A DNA stretch of 64,000 nt from Diabrotica undecimpunctata (lineage: Eukaryota > Arthropoda > Insecta > Coleoptera > Chrysomelidae): positions 129,011,914-129,075,913 of the forward strand of contig NC_092809.1 of the NCBI RefSeq assembly GCF_040954645.1, given 5' to 3'. Below the pieces are notes generated by a model. That model was given only the letters and a program-made list of their open reading frames with translations, was not told where the DNA came from and made no database searches. Positions 32,479-43,689 of this stretch are shown in pieces (the first letter of the stretch is position 1; every line of letters starts with the position of its first letter). The position numbers were made by a program, and so were the translations under genes.

Positions 32479-32829
32479 AAAAGTATAACCACTTTATTAA
32501 AGAAAACATGATATTTAAAATTTTGACCAAGGTTAATACAAAAATGTGGTTAACACTTACTGAATGTACATGCTTTGAGCCACTAAATACTTGGGTAAAA
32601 ACCCTTTAAATGATGTTAAATTAAATTGTCTCAGGACTAGCAACCTCCAGTGGAGTCTTATGTTGCCATGTTATCTATTCATGTTGTAACTTAAACATTC
32701 TAGTATATAAAATCAAATAATGTAATTCAAATTTAATTTAACAACATTCAAAGTATTAACCATATTTTTGAATGGATAGATTTTACCTTGTAAGGATTGA
32801 ATAAAGAAATTAACATCACATATTTACTT

Positions 32830-33415
32830 TTAGGTGTTTCCCTTAAGAATATCACACCGCTGAAAATATTGCAGCAGTGTAAGATATCAAGAAGTACAAT
32901 TACACCTAAAAAGAAAAAATATATGGAGCATTAAAACAACTACACCATAAATACTCTTTGGAAAGAAATAGTAAAATATCTTTTAAACGCAGATTGTTTG
33001 AAGCTAAAGAGTTTTATAAAGAAAATAAATTGGTTGATCTTCAGAACATTAATAGACTAGCAGCTATGCTAATTCAAATTCAGTACAGAGAGAGTTGTAA
33101 AGCAAAAAAGCTAAGACGGTTTGATCTTCATGAGAAACGTTTAGCTTTGTCTTTATAAAAACATATAGTATTCTTTCCAATCTATTTATCTTGTGCCAGT
33201 AAGTCATCATTAAACAGATTTCTGGCTTAAACTATTGGGGGCCCAGGAATTAATAAGTTAATATTTGAGTCACTAAAAGCAACTAACAAATATCAAAAAT
33301 GGAAGGAATAGATAAGCATATAGCTATAATATTTGATGAAATGGCGATTATGTCGAGTCTTTATTACAATGAGTACAGTAGGTGTATAGAAGGTTTTGAA
33401 GACATGGGAGATGAC

Positions 33416-33481
<66 letters not shown>

Positions 33482-33625
33482 CAGATCGTGTTCTAGTTTT
33501 TATGGTAAGAGGTCTAAGAAAACCGTGGAAATCATCTATTTCATACCAATTTTGTAGCAGAGGGGGTGCAAAAACCCCTCAAATTAAAAACATGTTGGTG
33601 GAAGTCATTTCTAATTTCTTAGAAG
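32830..33625 (+). pseudogene. P-element/THAP9-like transposase, central part
   Basis: Plus strand: RLAAMLIQIQYRESC and LRRFDLHEKRLALSLYKH (33045-33160), then PGINKLIFESLKA (33240-33280), HIAIIFDEMAIMSSLYYN (33317-33372, catalytic Asp region), RCIEGFEDMGD, an interrupting (TA)n tract, then RVLVFMVRGLRKPWK (33486-33532). The order and the FDEM and VFMVRGL blocks fit P-element/THAP9 transposases. The TA tract (33418-33480) shifts or fills the linker. Both the THAP DNA-binding domain and the C-terminal half are missing; reading joins LINE sequence at about 33625. Confidence 0.72.
33418..33480. repeat. (TA)n microsatellite inside P-like transposase
   Basis: 63 bases of TA inside the conserved linker between EGFEDMGD and RVLVFMVRG, so it arose or expanded within a former coding region. 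Confidence 0.95.
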
Positions 33626-33752
33626 TCTCAGCCTGCTATGCAATAAGATCTGTTTCGAAAGAAATCAATTTAGCATCTTTCAAAATAAGATATTTTTCTT
33701 TGTTCGAGTTTCATCTTCGATATGGTTTTCTTTTTTGGGGTTCTAGAACAGC
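33626..33752 (+). pseudogene. LINE RT C-terminal fragment, left of MULE insertion
   Basis: CYAIRSVSKEINLASF, then YFSLFEFHLRYGFLFWGS: the conserved RT thumb of a Jockey/CR1-like LINE (usual SLFESHLRYGI..WG). It stops at the MULE border and resumes at 35643. Confidence 0.75.
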
Positions 33753-35634
33753 CGGCGGGCGAACTTTCGACACCAAATTGTCTTTGTACCTGGGGTAATC
33801 GAAGGGTCAAATTTTATTATAGGAAATTTCGACACCGCGGCGTAAAGCAGGTAGGTAGGTAATTAGCGGCGATGGACATTTGCACCCAAGCAGGACAAGC
33901 GGGTTTTCCCAATATTTATTGTCACGGCGGGGGGCGTGGCACTTGTGTACTTGTGACTAAATTATTTCAGTTGTAATTTATTTCTTGTTTGACGTTGACT
34001 TGTGCACGTATACGGATATTTAAAAAATGAGTTTGATAAAAAGTTCCCGTGGTCGAGATTTATTAGTGGTGGAGCATCATTCGTTCTCGAAACAGAAAGT
34101 GTTAAAAAACGGCGAGATATTTTGGCGCTGCATCCAAAGAAACACTAAGTGTCCCGCAAAAGTGTTTACAATAGGCTGTGAGGACCTCACCATCACAAGA
34201 AGTGATTTGGTACATAATCATGAAGCCGATCCAAAAAAGCTTGAAGTAAAGATGGTAACCAATGCATGTAAAAGAAAAGCCCAAGAGGACATATCGGAAA
34301 AGCCTGCCAAAATTACAAGAACTGCAGTTGCTGAGTGTGATGCCAATTTGCTGACGGTTCCTGACATAGCTAGCATAAGAAAGAACATTTACAACTGTCG
34401 TCGTAAACTGTTACCAGGTCCGTTACCAAGACGCATATCAGAAGTCCATAACGCGGTTAGTAATTATTCTCCTAAAACCTGTCGCAATGAAAGTTTTTTG
34501 TTTTTAAATCATCCTGAATTAAATGTAATTGTATTTTCACGCGAGACAAATATTCGTTTGTTGTGTAAATTAAAAACTTTGTATATGGATGGTACATTTT
34601 CATACAGTACCAAATATTTTCTACAATTATTTACTATACATGGCTTTTATTTTTTAATTTATTTTCTTTATTAAGGTCTAAGATTTTTGAAACATTTCAA
34701 TTATCATTAGAGCCAACTGAAATATTTGTGGACTTTGAAACAGCAATTCACTGTGCTTTATTGTATATGTGGCCCAATGCAAAAATTAGTGGATGCCGTT
34801 TTCACTTAGACCAAAACTGGTTTAAAAAAATTCAATCTTTGGGTTTGGTACAAGAATATAAGGATACAAATTCGGAAATTGGAAAATGGTTAAGGCATAC
34901 GTTTGGTTTAACTTATTTAAATCCAGCAGAAGTTGAAGAATGCTTTCTTTATGATTTAATGTCATATAAACCTATAAACGCAACACTTGATATATATGCA
35001 GATTATTTACTGGAAAATTACATTTTCGATAGCGCTCTATTTCCACCACACATATGGTCTAATCAGAATCCGTCTATTGCGAGGACCACAAATGCCTGTG
35101 AATCATTTCATTCGAGATTTAATTCTTCTTTTTATTCAACACATCCTTCTATTTTTATTTTTATTGAAAAGTTAAAAGAATTTCAAGTAGACACTTATGT
35201 CAAAATAAATAGTTTACATATACCAGCAAAAATCAAAGATACTACTGTTAAGGCTAAATTGGCATTTTTGGAGAAAATGATGGATAAACTACGATCCCAA
35301 CAAATACGTAGGTTAGATTTTATAAAAGCTGTATCTTATCATTCCTATAATAGCAAATAAATCATTGTATACAAGTATATTAACGGTAAAATGTACAAAA
35401 ATTAGGTACTAGTTGTATTATATTTAGATATTATTACAGTTATAAAGAAATAAAATGCACATTACTTTTATTAAAATAAATAAATTAATTAATTATGGTA
35501 TTTTATTTATGTCGCAGCTATATTTATTTGGTGTCGAATATACCTGTAAGATAAAAACGGGAATTGGGGCTGGTGTCGAAAATTGCCATTAAATTTTAGT
35601 CGCTACCTGCTTAGTGTCGAAATTTCCTACGCCC
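33753..35634 (+). mobile_element. MULE DNA transposon with FLYWCH-type transposase
   Basis: A 1882-bp insert in the LINE, with the 8-bp direct repeat agaacagc at 33745-33752 and 35635-35642. Ends are related inverted repeats: gggcg plus tttcgacac on the left, and the reverse complement gggcgtaggaaatttcgacac on the right; extra internal copies of ttcgacacc occur at 33828 and 35572. The transposase lies in the same orientation at 34027-35360. Target size and domains fit Mutator-like elements. Confidence 0.85.
34027..35360 (+). pseudogene. MULE transposase with N-terminal FLYWCH zinc finger
   Basis: ORF 34027-34674 (215 codons) starts with a FLYWCH-like finger: FSKQKVLKNGEIFWRC, TKCPAKVF, LVHNHEADPKK (residues ~18-78). 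It then reaches LYMDGTFSY (first catalytic Asp, ~194-202) and LFTIHGF before a lesion at 34640-34680. Reading resumes in another frame at LRSKIFETFQLSLEP, VDFETAI (second Asp), GCRFHLDQNWF, and runs to 35360 with TTNACESFHSRFN (Glu) and SIFIFIEKLKEFQ. All three catalytic acids remain. The lesion removes a short stretch between HGF and LRSK with a frameshift and stop. Confidence 0.85.
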
Positions 35635-35642
35635 AGAACAGC

Positions 35643-36015
35643 TGCCCCAATCTGATGTTGTTTTTAAATTTCAAAAAAGAGCAATAGAGTATCTTTTTGG
35701 CCTCAGTAGAATAGCATATTGCAGAAGCTACTTTAAAAGTCACGGGATTTAAACTATTCCCTCTTTATATTAAAGTTTTGCTTAATTCGTAAACACCTAA
35801 ATGTTTTTTCAGCAAGACCTAATCATGACTACTCCACCAGAAATTCAACCTTTGATTTGTATTTACTGAACCCGTCCACTGAGTTAGTAAAGAAATCTAT
35901 ATTATACCTTTGCAACTTTAATTTGCAACTTCTTTCCTTAAGTTCCGTAAAAGGGCAAAAACCTATCTATCTGAAAGACCATATTATTCAGTAGAAGAGT
36001 TTCTGAATGAATAGC
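35643..36015 (+). pseudogene. LINE RT C-terminal end, right of MULE insertion
   Basis: Continuation of 33626-33752. In broken frames: a KEQ-SIFLAS-type block (35665-35705), FKLFPLYIKVLL, KHLNVF and NHDYSTRNSTFDL (35822-35858, the hallmark NHDYxTR box of these LINEs), then KTYLSERPYYSVEEFLNE (35960-36010). A/T-rich 3' UTR follows. Confidence 0.75.
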
Positions 36016-36589
36016 GTTATGTAGAAGTAACGAAAGTATTTGTATAAATATATATTTGAGTATCACATGCAGCAACTTAAACTATGCAATTTGCAATTTA
36101 TTTAAATTTTGCAATATATTGTGTATTTTATTATATTTTATTTTGTGATACTTATGTAATGATTATATTTATGTAATTTCAGTAAATTTTAAATTGTTGT
36201 TATTTTTCTGACTTTTTGTCAGCTTTTTGTTCATAAAATTGTACAATTTTCAGTGGTAATAAAGCATATTTCTACTGTATTCTAAATTTATATACAAAGT
36301 TGTTTTAAAGGTATTAAATAAATAATAAATTACATTTTGTCTTATTTTTTCGTAAATGATAGTGTATATTTGAATTTAAAAATAATTTGCACATTTTAAA
36401 ATTCTAAATGTAATTTTTTTTCAAATATACCAAATTGTTTTTAAATATTTTAAGCTTTATTTAAATTTTCCCACTAAAATTAAATTTTGAAATTTCTGCT
36501 CAATTTCCCGCTTGAATTAGTTCCGATGCAAATCTCTTAGAGCGCTGAATTTAATATCCAACTAAAGTATTGTCGTGAAGCATCTAGAG
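36016..36589. other. LINE 3' UTR and AT-rich DNA
   Basis: AT-rich. taataaag near 36259 could be the poly(A) signal of the LINE upstream. No other motif recognised. Confidence 0.4.
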
Positions 36590-37150
36590 GTAGGTGATTT
36601 GTGCTGGAGACCAAAAATCAGGCTCTACAAAACTATTATCAGACCAATAGTATGTTATTTATGCGAGACATGGGTGATGACAGAAGAGACAAAACGAAAG
36701 ATGGAAGGTCTTTGAAAGAAAAATCCTAAGGAAGATATTTGGACCTATTAACGAAAACGGAGTATGGAGATCCAGGTACAACCATGAACTTTACCAACTG
36801 TTCAAAGAGGCACCGATCTCAGAATTCGAGACTCTAAACCAAATACAACCATGAACTCTACCAACTGTTCAAAGAGGAACCGATCTTAGAATTCGAGACT
36901 TCGAGGGTGGTTATGCAGTAAAAATGGAGTCTAAAAGATTGCCAAATAAAGCCCTAGATAGTAAAATGCAGGTCGCAAGGGAGGATGAAGTGGCAGCGGC
37001 CGCGCAAAATTTGCTAGACGTGAGAACGTGGAGAAGATAGGCGCGGGACCGGCATGTTTGAAGGTATAGTTTGGAGGAGGTAAAGGCTCGATTTGGGCTG
37101 TAGCTCCATTGGAGAGAGAAAGCATTGATTAAATGTGTCGTTGATGGCTA
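36590..37150 (+). pseudogene. LINE 3' fragment with internal tandem duplication
   Basis: Plus strand: KIRLYKTIIRPIVCY, MTEETKRKMEG, ILRKIFGPINENGVWRSRYN, HELYQLFKEAPISEF, then a second imperfect copy of that last part (36838-36900 repeats about 36777-36838). Further on come SKRLPNKALDSKMQ and the C-terminal SLEEVKARFGL. Several frameshifts. Family resembles the LINE at 25293. Confidence 0.75.
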
Positions 37151-37545
37151 ATAGAGAGTCTAAGCTTGTTTTTTCAGGTTTATTTTCTTAAATTTTTTGT
37201 TTGTTATCAGTTTCCTTAAATACTTCTATCTGGTTACTTAAAAAAAGTGTCTCAGAATCGCTCTCTTTTCCTATTTGTATAGATCTACAGTCTTCCTATA
37301 TTTTTTTTGCTTTATTCGCTTTACTGTAGATATACAGTTTATTTCCTTTTATATAACATTTTTGGTTACTATTTTTCTTTAACTTGTCTTATTTACACTA
37401 TTTAACGATAAATATAATTGATATTTGTTAGTTTTTGTTTAGGTTTTTTATTATTAAGATAATTTCGTAATGTGCCAGCTTCTCAGGTAAATATTTTCTG
37501 CTAATATGTGCTTTCGATTATACTTTTACTTTGATTTTTTTACTA
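37151..37545. other. AT-rich DNA without a called gene
   Basis: No coding motif or repeat border recognised before the Tc1 TIR. Confidence 0.4.
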
Positions 37546-38942
37546 CACTTGAGTGCAAAATTATCGACTCAAAATTATTTTGCCACAGTACGTCTCATGT
37601 TTCAATCTAAAAAGTGTAAATTTAAAAATATTTAGTGTACAATAATTAACCTCATTATTGAGTTTTAAAAAAATATTGTTTTTTAGTGAATCGGATGACA
37701 TATCACAAATAAATAATGCGACATGTAGAGAGGGGGACAGAATTTAACTCATTGAAATCAACACGCACCGACTTAACGCGTTCGGTTAACATCGTACGCA
37801 TCAATTTTCATAGCAATCCACTAATACATCAGTCACTTAAGTTCGCAGCTGCATTACATATGGATAACACATCCGTCAAAGCAGTTCAAGCAGTAACATT
37901 ATTGAGAGAAGGACTGAGCTAGAGGGACGTGGCAAATCGACTAAATTTAAGCCAATCTGCTGTGTCCCGAGTGTATCGCCAGTACCAAGATACTGGTGAT
38001 TATGTCCGCCGACAAGGCGAACACTTGTATCGAAATCCCTGAGAAATCGACATTTGACTGGTGCTAATCATAAAGAAAAGCTTAGAGAGGTCCGAGGTGT
38101 GGTTACCATCACTTGGACAGTCAGAAGGAGACTAAAGGCAGCCAACCTCACACCAAAACGGGCAGGCGATTAGAATTTGCTGGCGAACATCTGGATTAGA
38201 ACGACTATCGATGGAGTCAGGTATTATTCTTCGACGAAAGTAGGATCTGTTACCTGGCAACGACAAGAGGCGTCGAGTCTATAGAAGGATAGGAGAGTCA
38301 TTTGCTCAATGTTTGCTCAATGTTTGGAGGAACATGTGGTTCCATACGCGAGATTTATTGGTGATGCCTTCATTTTACTGCACGATAATGCACGATGTCA
38401 TACTGCACGAGTCACCACCACCTATCTGACTGAGATCGGTATACCTACAATAAATTGGTCTACATTGAGCCTGCACATAAATCCCATAGAGCATGTTTGG
38501 GTTGAGCTTAAATGAATGGTCCGGGAGAAAAATCATGCACCAAGGAGCATAATGGAACTGAGTGATGCATTTATTAGAAAAGTCATCCGATCCATGCGAA
38601 ATTGATTAGAAAGTGTAATTAGGAGTAGGGGTAGTAATATCAAATACTGAAAAATAAAGAAATTCGGTTTGTAATTGATGATTTCTCTGTTCATAACCAT
38701 AACGTCTTTTTGTGATAGTTGTATGTGATAGTAGATTCAATGATGAATATTTAGGAAACTCTGGTCGTATTGCATATTATTTTTATAATGCCTCTTTGAA
38801 ATAATGCAATAGCAGTTTTTGTAAGATCAATAATTAAGTTATTGTTTGCACATTAAATCTTTTTATTTTTATATTTCTTACATTGAAAAAGAAGGTGTTA
38901 TTTTAAATATCGCTTTTGAGTCGATTGTTTTGCACTCAAGTG
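37546..38942 (+). mobile_element. Tc1-like transposon, degenerate (DD34E)
   Basis: TIRs begin CACTTGAGTGCAAAA at 37546 and, inverted, at 38942, with TA at 37544-37545 and 38943-38944. Coding fragments on the plus strand: QAVTLLREGLS, a stop, RDVANRLNLSQSAVSRVYR (HTH, 37921-37985), then GRRRVYRRIGE-like text, and LHDNARCHTARV to NPIEHVWVELK (38373-38512). The Asp-Glu spacing counts to 34. The first Asp region is reduced by an internal deletion near 38300, where tgctcaatgt is duplicated. Non-autonomous. Confidence 0.88.
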
Positions 38943-39752
38943 TACTTTGCGCAAAAAAAAATGAAATTAGAGCTTTTTTTTAGTATAATAACTATGTTCA
39001 AGTAACGAATACAGAAGCTAAAGTGTCTGTATTTGTTGGTTCAACGTTCGAACAAAACAAGTCTGGCTATTTCTCATTATTAATGTCTGCTCCTACTCTA
39101 TATAATTACCCGCCGCTTTTATCACGTACCAAAAGCTACAGTTCATAATAACTTGAAACCAGTTAAGACAATATTAAAAAGCAGTTTTCAAATATCTTGC
39201 GTACTTTCATCATCATTAAATAAATTATTATGCAAACTACACTGTATCTATAAATTTCAACCAATTTATTTACAAAACTTTCAAGATATTGTTGTTTATA
39301 ATAAAATCTATTTCTTTATAGGGTACTGCAAATATCTATTATAAATCCGCCCATTAAACTGTACTTATTATTTAATTAGTGCGTTTAAAGAAGGTGGTTT
39401 TATTTCTTGACTAATGAATTGCTTGGTACAGCCTACATGTAATCCGATTCGTCACTAGAATGCCGAATATTGTGATTCAGTACTAACTAATGGTGATAAG
39501 AACGATTTCAAGGTTGGACACATTAAGTAGCTGAAGTGTTTTTTTGCGTTAGTGTGGTAGTTTGGTTAGAATTTAAATTGAAAAATGATTCATTTTTCCC
39601 CGTGCTGTTATTTTTAAGTCAAAAATGGATATATTAAAGATGATTAAATATTAAAATTAATGGTAAAAGAATTATAATTACTTTTTTTATGAAACAGAGA
39701 AAAAAGAAACTCGATTTAATGATTTTTACCATTCTTTTTCTCTTTCTTTATA
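38943..39752. other. AT-rich DNA without a called gene
   Basis: About 800 bases, no recognisable motif. Confidence 0.5.
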
Positions 39753-40929
39753 AAGGGTATTTTTTAGAGGTATAGAAATTTGAAATGGAATAAAACAAAG
39801 ATAGTTTTTATCAATTGACATGAAATTGACTTTATTCGAAAGATAATATTTTGGCATTATAATTTAAATATGATTTCTGGCATATGACCCTTATGGCTGG
39901 CTCTGATGTAGTCTAATCTGAAGATCCAATTTTCGATCACTTTTTCTAATATTTGTAGCCATATATCAGCAATAACGCGGCGAATGTTGTCATCTAAGTG
40001 ATCAATCGTTTCATGCTTATCGGCGTAGACTAGCGACCTTCACATATCCCCACATAAAATAGTCTAGCAGTATTAAATCGCATGATCTTGGAGGCCAATT
40101 CGCGGTCCGAAACGTGAAACTATGCGGTTACTTAAGGTTTCCTTCAATAAATCAGATGTGGCACGACATGTGTGACATGTTGCGCAGTCTTAATAAAACG
40201 ACGGCTCCTGCACATCATAATTGTTCAATTGGGGAATGAAAAAGGCAATAATCATGGCTCTATAGCGGTCACCATTGACTGTAACGTTCTAGGCAACATC
40301 GCTTTTGAAGAAGTACGGTCCAATGATTTCACCAGACGACCGTAAAGCACGCCAAACAGTCAGTTTTTCTGGATGTAATGGTTTCTGAACAAACATTTGA
40401 GGATTATCTTAATTCCAAATAGGGCAGTTCTGTTTATTGACGTAACCATTCAACGAAAAGTGAGCTTCATTGCTAAGTAAGATTCGCTTATGAAAATCGG
40501 AATCAACGGCAATCTAGTTTTGGACCCACTCACCGAATCTAAGGATCTACGGATCTACGCCTTGCTAGTTGATGATGTACCTTCAATTGATACGTGATGG
40601 ACACGTATCCAACTGCTGTGCACGATGGCAGAAAGACTGATTCGGGTCTTTCTGTATGCTACGCTCTACAGCAGCAACAACTTCCTTCTGTACGCACTGT
40701 ACGACGTGTATGTGGATGCATATTATCATTTAGAGAAATGTGGGGAATATTATCATTTAGAGGAAAAACATTTCATGGTTAATCGAATTACTTGCTGTAA
40801 TGGACTATTATGTTGATCATAAAATGGACGTAGTGCGCGATACGTATTTCAAACAGACCCACTGTGCGACATTTAACAGTTAAAAAAGTTTTACCAACTT
40901 ACATTTCTATACATCTAAAAAACACTCTT
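39753..40929 (-). mobile_element. Tc1/mariner-superfamily element, degenerate (DD41D-like)
   Basis: Terminal repeats AAGRGTRTTTTTTAGAKGTATAGAAA at both ends with TA at 39751-39752 and 40930-40931. The minus strand encodes ILLSNEAHFSLNGYVN (first acidic block; Asp replaced by Asn), KLTVWRALRSSGEIIGPYFF, ATCHTCRATSDLLKE, RIVSRFGPRI, SLVYADKHETIDHLDDNIRRV, and DYIRASHKGHMPEIIFKL. The family is related to but distinct from the intact DD41D element at 29980. Stops and an altered third motif inactivate it. Length 1177 bp. Confidence 0.83.
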
Positions 40930-40956
40930 TATTTAATAAAGAGGTATTTTCTTTCA

Positions 40957-41611
40957 GAAAAACGAGAAATAACGAGAATCTTCTAATAAACGGAACCAAC
41001 GTCGAACAAGTGGACAAATATGCATATCTGGGAACAATGATTAACTCCACAAATGATTACATTCAGGAGATCAAAATCAGAATAGAAAAGGCTAGAGCAA
41101 ATTTCAACAAAATGAGAAGAGTGCTATGTACAAGGGATTTAAAATTGGAACTAAGAGTTAGGTTGGCCAGGTGCTATGTTTTTTCGACTTTATTTTATGA
41201 AATGGAATCTTGGACCTTGAATGCGACATCAATGAAAAAACTGGAATCATTCGAGCTGTGGGTGTATAGAAGAATTCTGAAAATATCGTGTACAGAACAC
41301 GTCACAAACAAAGAGGTTCTGAGAAGGATTGATAAAGAAATAGAAATTTTAAATATAATTAAAACAAGAAAATTAGAATATCTCGGACATATTACACGTG
41401 GAGAGAAATACACCTTGCTCCAACTGATTGTGCAGGGAAAGATCCAATGAAAGAGAAGCATAGGGAGGCGTAGAATGTCATGGCTGAGCAACCTGAGAGA
41501 GTAATACGGATGTACATCAAATGAACTTTTCAGAGCAGCCGTCTCCAAAGTCCGAATAGCTATAATGATTGCCGACCTCCGCCGCGGAGATGGCACTTGA
41601 AGAAGAAGAAG
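40957..41611 (+). mobile_element. 5'-truncated LINE (AAG-tailed) with target duplication
   Basis: Plus-strand LINE 3' end: KYAYLGTMINSTND, LKLELRVRLARCYVFST, SFELWVYRRILKIS, YLGHITRGEKYTLLQL, and a stop at 41448, then MSWLSNLRE and MIADLRRGDGT, closing with gaagaagaagaa. The 11-bp direct repeat attttctttca lies at 40946-40956 and 41612-41622, defining a 655-bp insert. Nearly the same subfamily as 18838-19370. Confidence 0.92.
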
Positions 41612-41761
41612 ATTTTCTTTCATATAACGTATGCACAAATTGTGCAACCGGAGTATGTTATAGACAATATCAGAGGATGACCTCTCCAATTAAAACCAGG
41701 TTTTGCTGAATTGCATTTTAAATCTTGTGTTTTTTTAAATCTATTTAAATGTGTACATATA

Positions 41762-42090
41762 CAGTAGAGCGTCGATTATTCGAACATCGATGAACCGAAC
41801 GATCCCTTAGCCGAACTCCCGACAAAAGACGAGCATAAGTAACTTTAAGTCCCAGCTTGATTCTTCTCACGAACCCACAAATCCTAAAACGATGAAACTT
41901 GACTTAAACACGGTTTACTCAAAAAATATTCTAGAAAGAACCTATTTCTGATCTGATCCTGTGTAAAAAAAGCAGTTCAATTCAACGAAAAACCCGGAGA
42001 GCTGTCAAATTTTCAAGCAAGCACAGGCTGGTTAAAACAATTTAAGTCGATACATGGCATTCACGAGCTTCAAATACAGAAATAAAAACT
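41762..42090 (+). pseudogene. Tigger/pogo-like transposon 5' end
   Basis: A TA-flanked terminus, cagtagagcgtcgattattc at 41762, of the kind seen in Tigger/pogo elements. It is followed by coding for the CENP-B-type DNA-binding domain: FNEKPGELSNFQASTGWLKQFKS, HGIHELQIQ (41980-42080). The rest is lost at about 42090, where a minus-strand LINE begins. Confidence 0.75.
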
Positions 42091-42118
42091 GTGCTGGTTC
42101 ATTCACAACAGATTAATT

Positions 42119-42460
42119 CTAAATTAGGACTGCCTCAATATATAAATTAAACAGTAAGGATGACATACTGCACCGTTGTTTTATTCCTTTAGTTACTTTT
42201 ATTGGCTCTGATAGTCTATTTCCGATTTTTAGGTAAGTAGTGTTATCCCTGTATACTTCTGTGATTATTTCTAAAAGGTATGGACTAATGTCGAGTTGTT
42301 GTAAAGTTTGCCACAATTTAAGTCTTGGAACTGTATCATACGCCTTTCCTAGGTCGATGAAAGCTAGATGTACTTTGGTACCAACTACTATTCTTTTTTC
42401 TATTAATTGTTGGAGTATAAACAAGTTATCAGTGCAAGATCAAAGATCAAATATTCAAAC
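42119..42460 (-). pseudogene. LINE RT fragment
   Basis: Minus strand: SCTDNLFILQQLIEKR, VHLAFIDLGKAYDTVPR (42335-42385), LWQTLQQLDIS, then KVTKGIKQRCSMSSLLFNLY. These are RT fingers and palm before YADD. It is cut at 42119. The LTDLEKAYDTV block at 47600-48330 belongs to the same family. Confidence 0.75.
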
Positions 42461-42504
42461 GTCAATAAACTTATTTTAACCTTCAATTCCGGCTTATTCC
42501 CATT

Positions 42505-43010
42505 AAAATAGTAATCAGATCTTATCTCAGTCGTTGGTGTTTTCTTTCTTCTTCTTTCTTTTTAATGACTGCTTGGATGTAATTGTGAACACTATTCCAT
42601 CCCTCCATACTTCCCGCCATCTTCACGATTATCTCTCTTACAGTCGCAGGGTTTATATCTATTTCTTTATACATTCTGTTTTTCTCCACTGTACGTCTAT
42701 TATACTCCAGCATTGTGTGAGTAACAATGTCGGAATATTCGTAGTATAGGCATTTATCTGTATCTGTCTTTCTGAACCTGTGAAGATACGCCCTAAAACA
42801 GACAATCTAACCAGTCTCCTTAGGCTCGGGATCAGCATCTTGGTCTACTGGGCAACATCTGCCTTGTTGTTCTCCTCTTCCTGCCATCTTTCCATTGATC
42901 TTTCCCTTTCTTCTTTTTTTTATAGCTGTTGTCAAATGCTCTCTTTTCTCATAGAGATGTGTCTTTTCTACTGCTAGCACATGCAGAGAAACACAACCCG
43001 TGATAGTCCA
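42505..43010 (-). pseudogene. R1/LOA-like LINE C-terminal domain
   Basis: Minus strand: KKRRKERSMEKWQEE (42880-42925), TKMLIPSLRRLVRL (42800-42850), CLYYEYSDIVTHTMLEYN (42700-42755, the C-x2-x-H zinc knuckle with one Cys lost), then REIIVKMAGSMEGWNSVHNYIQAV (42555-42625) and a K/E-rich end. The sequence follows the C-terminal region of R1-type LINEs. Frame changes occur near 42790. Confidence 0.7.
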
Positions 43011-43029
43011 CAATGTCTACGACCCGTCT

Positions 43030-43351
43030 ACTTTTGTCATAAGCCTAATATTAGGTATCTATATCTAAATATAACGAAAAATATCATTAATTATTGTGTA
43101 TTTATACAATAATTATTATGTTCTACATATTTAACGTGGTAATTTAATTATTCAATTAGCGTTTTGAATTTTTTGTATTGTATGTGAAAGACAAGTTACA
43201 TTTTCCTACTATTCTTTATATATTTTTTACTTTATATGCTCTGGGGAAGGGGAGTGTAACCCCCAAAACCCCCCTGGGTACGCCACAGTGCATAACGTAT
43301 TAGTGGTAATTTTTATATTAGTATTAGAATTAGTTTTAATATTCGGACAAT
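43030..43351. other. AT-rich DNA with a TIR-like end
   Basis: At 43258-43292 the plus strand reads ccccaaaacccccctgggtacgccacagtg; reversed it starts CACTGTGGCGTACCCAGG, like the terminus of hAT-type or similar DNA elements. The partner end was not identified. Confidence 0.35.
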
Positions 43352-43398
43352 ATGCCTTTTAAAAAGAATAGTAGGAGAGGATTACATTTAATTAAACG
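43352..43398 (+). other. Possible short first exon (very tentative)
   Basis: ATG at 43352 opens MPFKKNSRRGLHLIK and meets a strong donor-like site, CG|GTAAGT, at 43399. The length and basic composition are plausible for an initial exon, but there is no promoter or downstream exon I can name. Confidence 0.15.
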
Positions 43399-43689
43399 GT
43401 AAGTTAATCTATTAATCTTTTGTTTATTCCTTACCGACCGTCTAATAGTTGTTGATCTACCATGTAAAACCAAAATCTTGAAAATTTAAAACTTGATATT
43501 TTGTATATTTTGTATTGTGTTGTATGTATTATCGCTATATATCGCTACTTCAATACAAAAGAGCCACAAACTGGTAATTGTAAAATTAAGTACATTTACT
43601 TTCGAAATATAATAAACACTAGAGACCTCGCCCTGTGGACAAGGCATTACAGCCTGCAAGTCATATACTGCAACTATAAATATCTCAGT

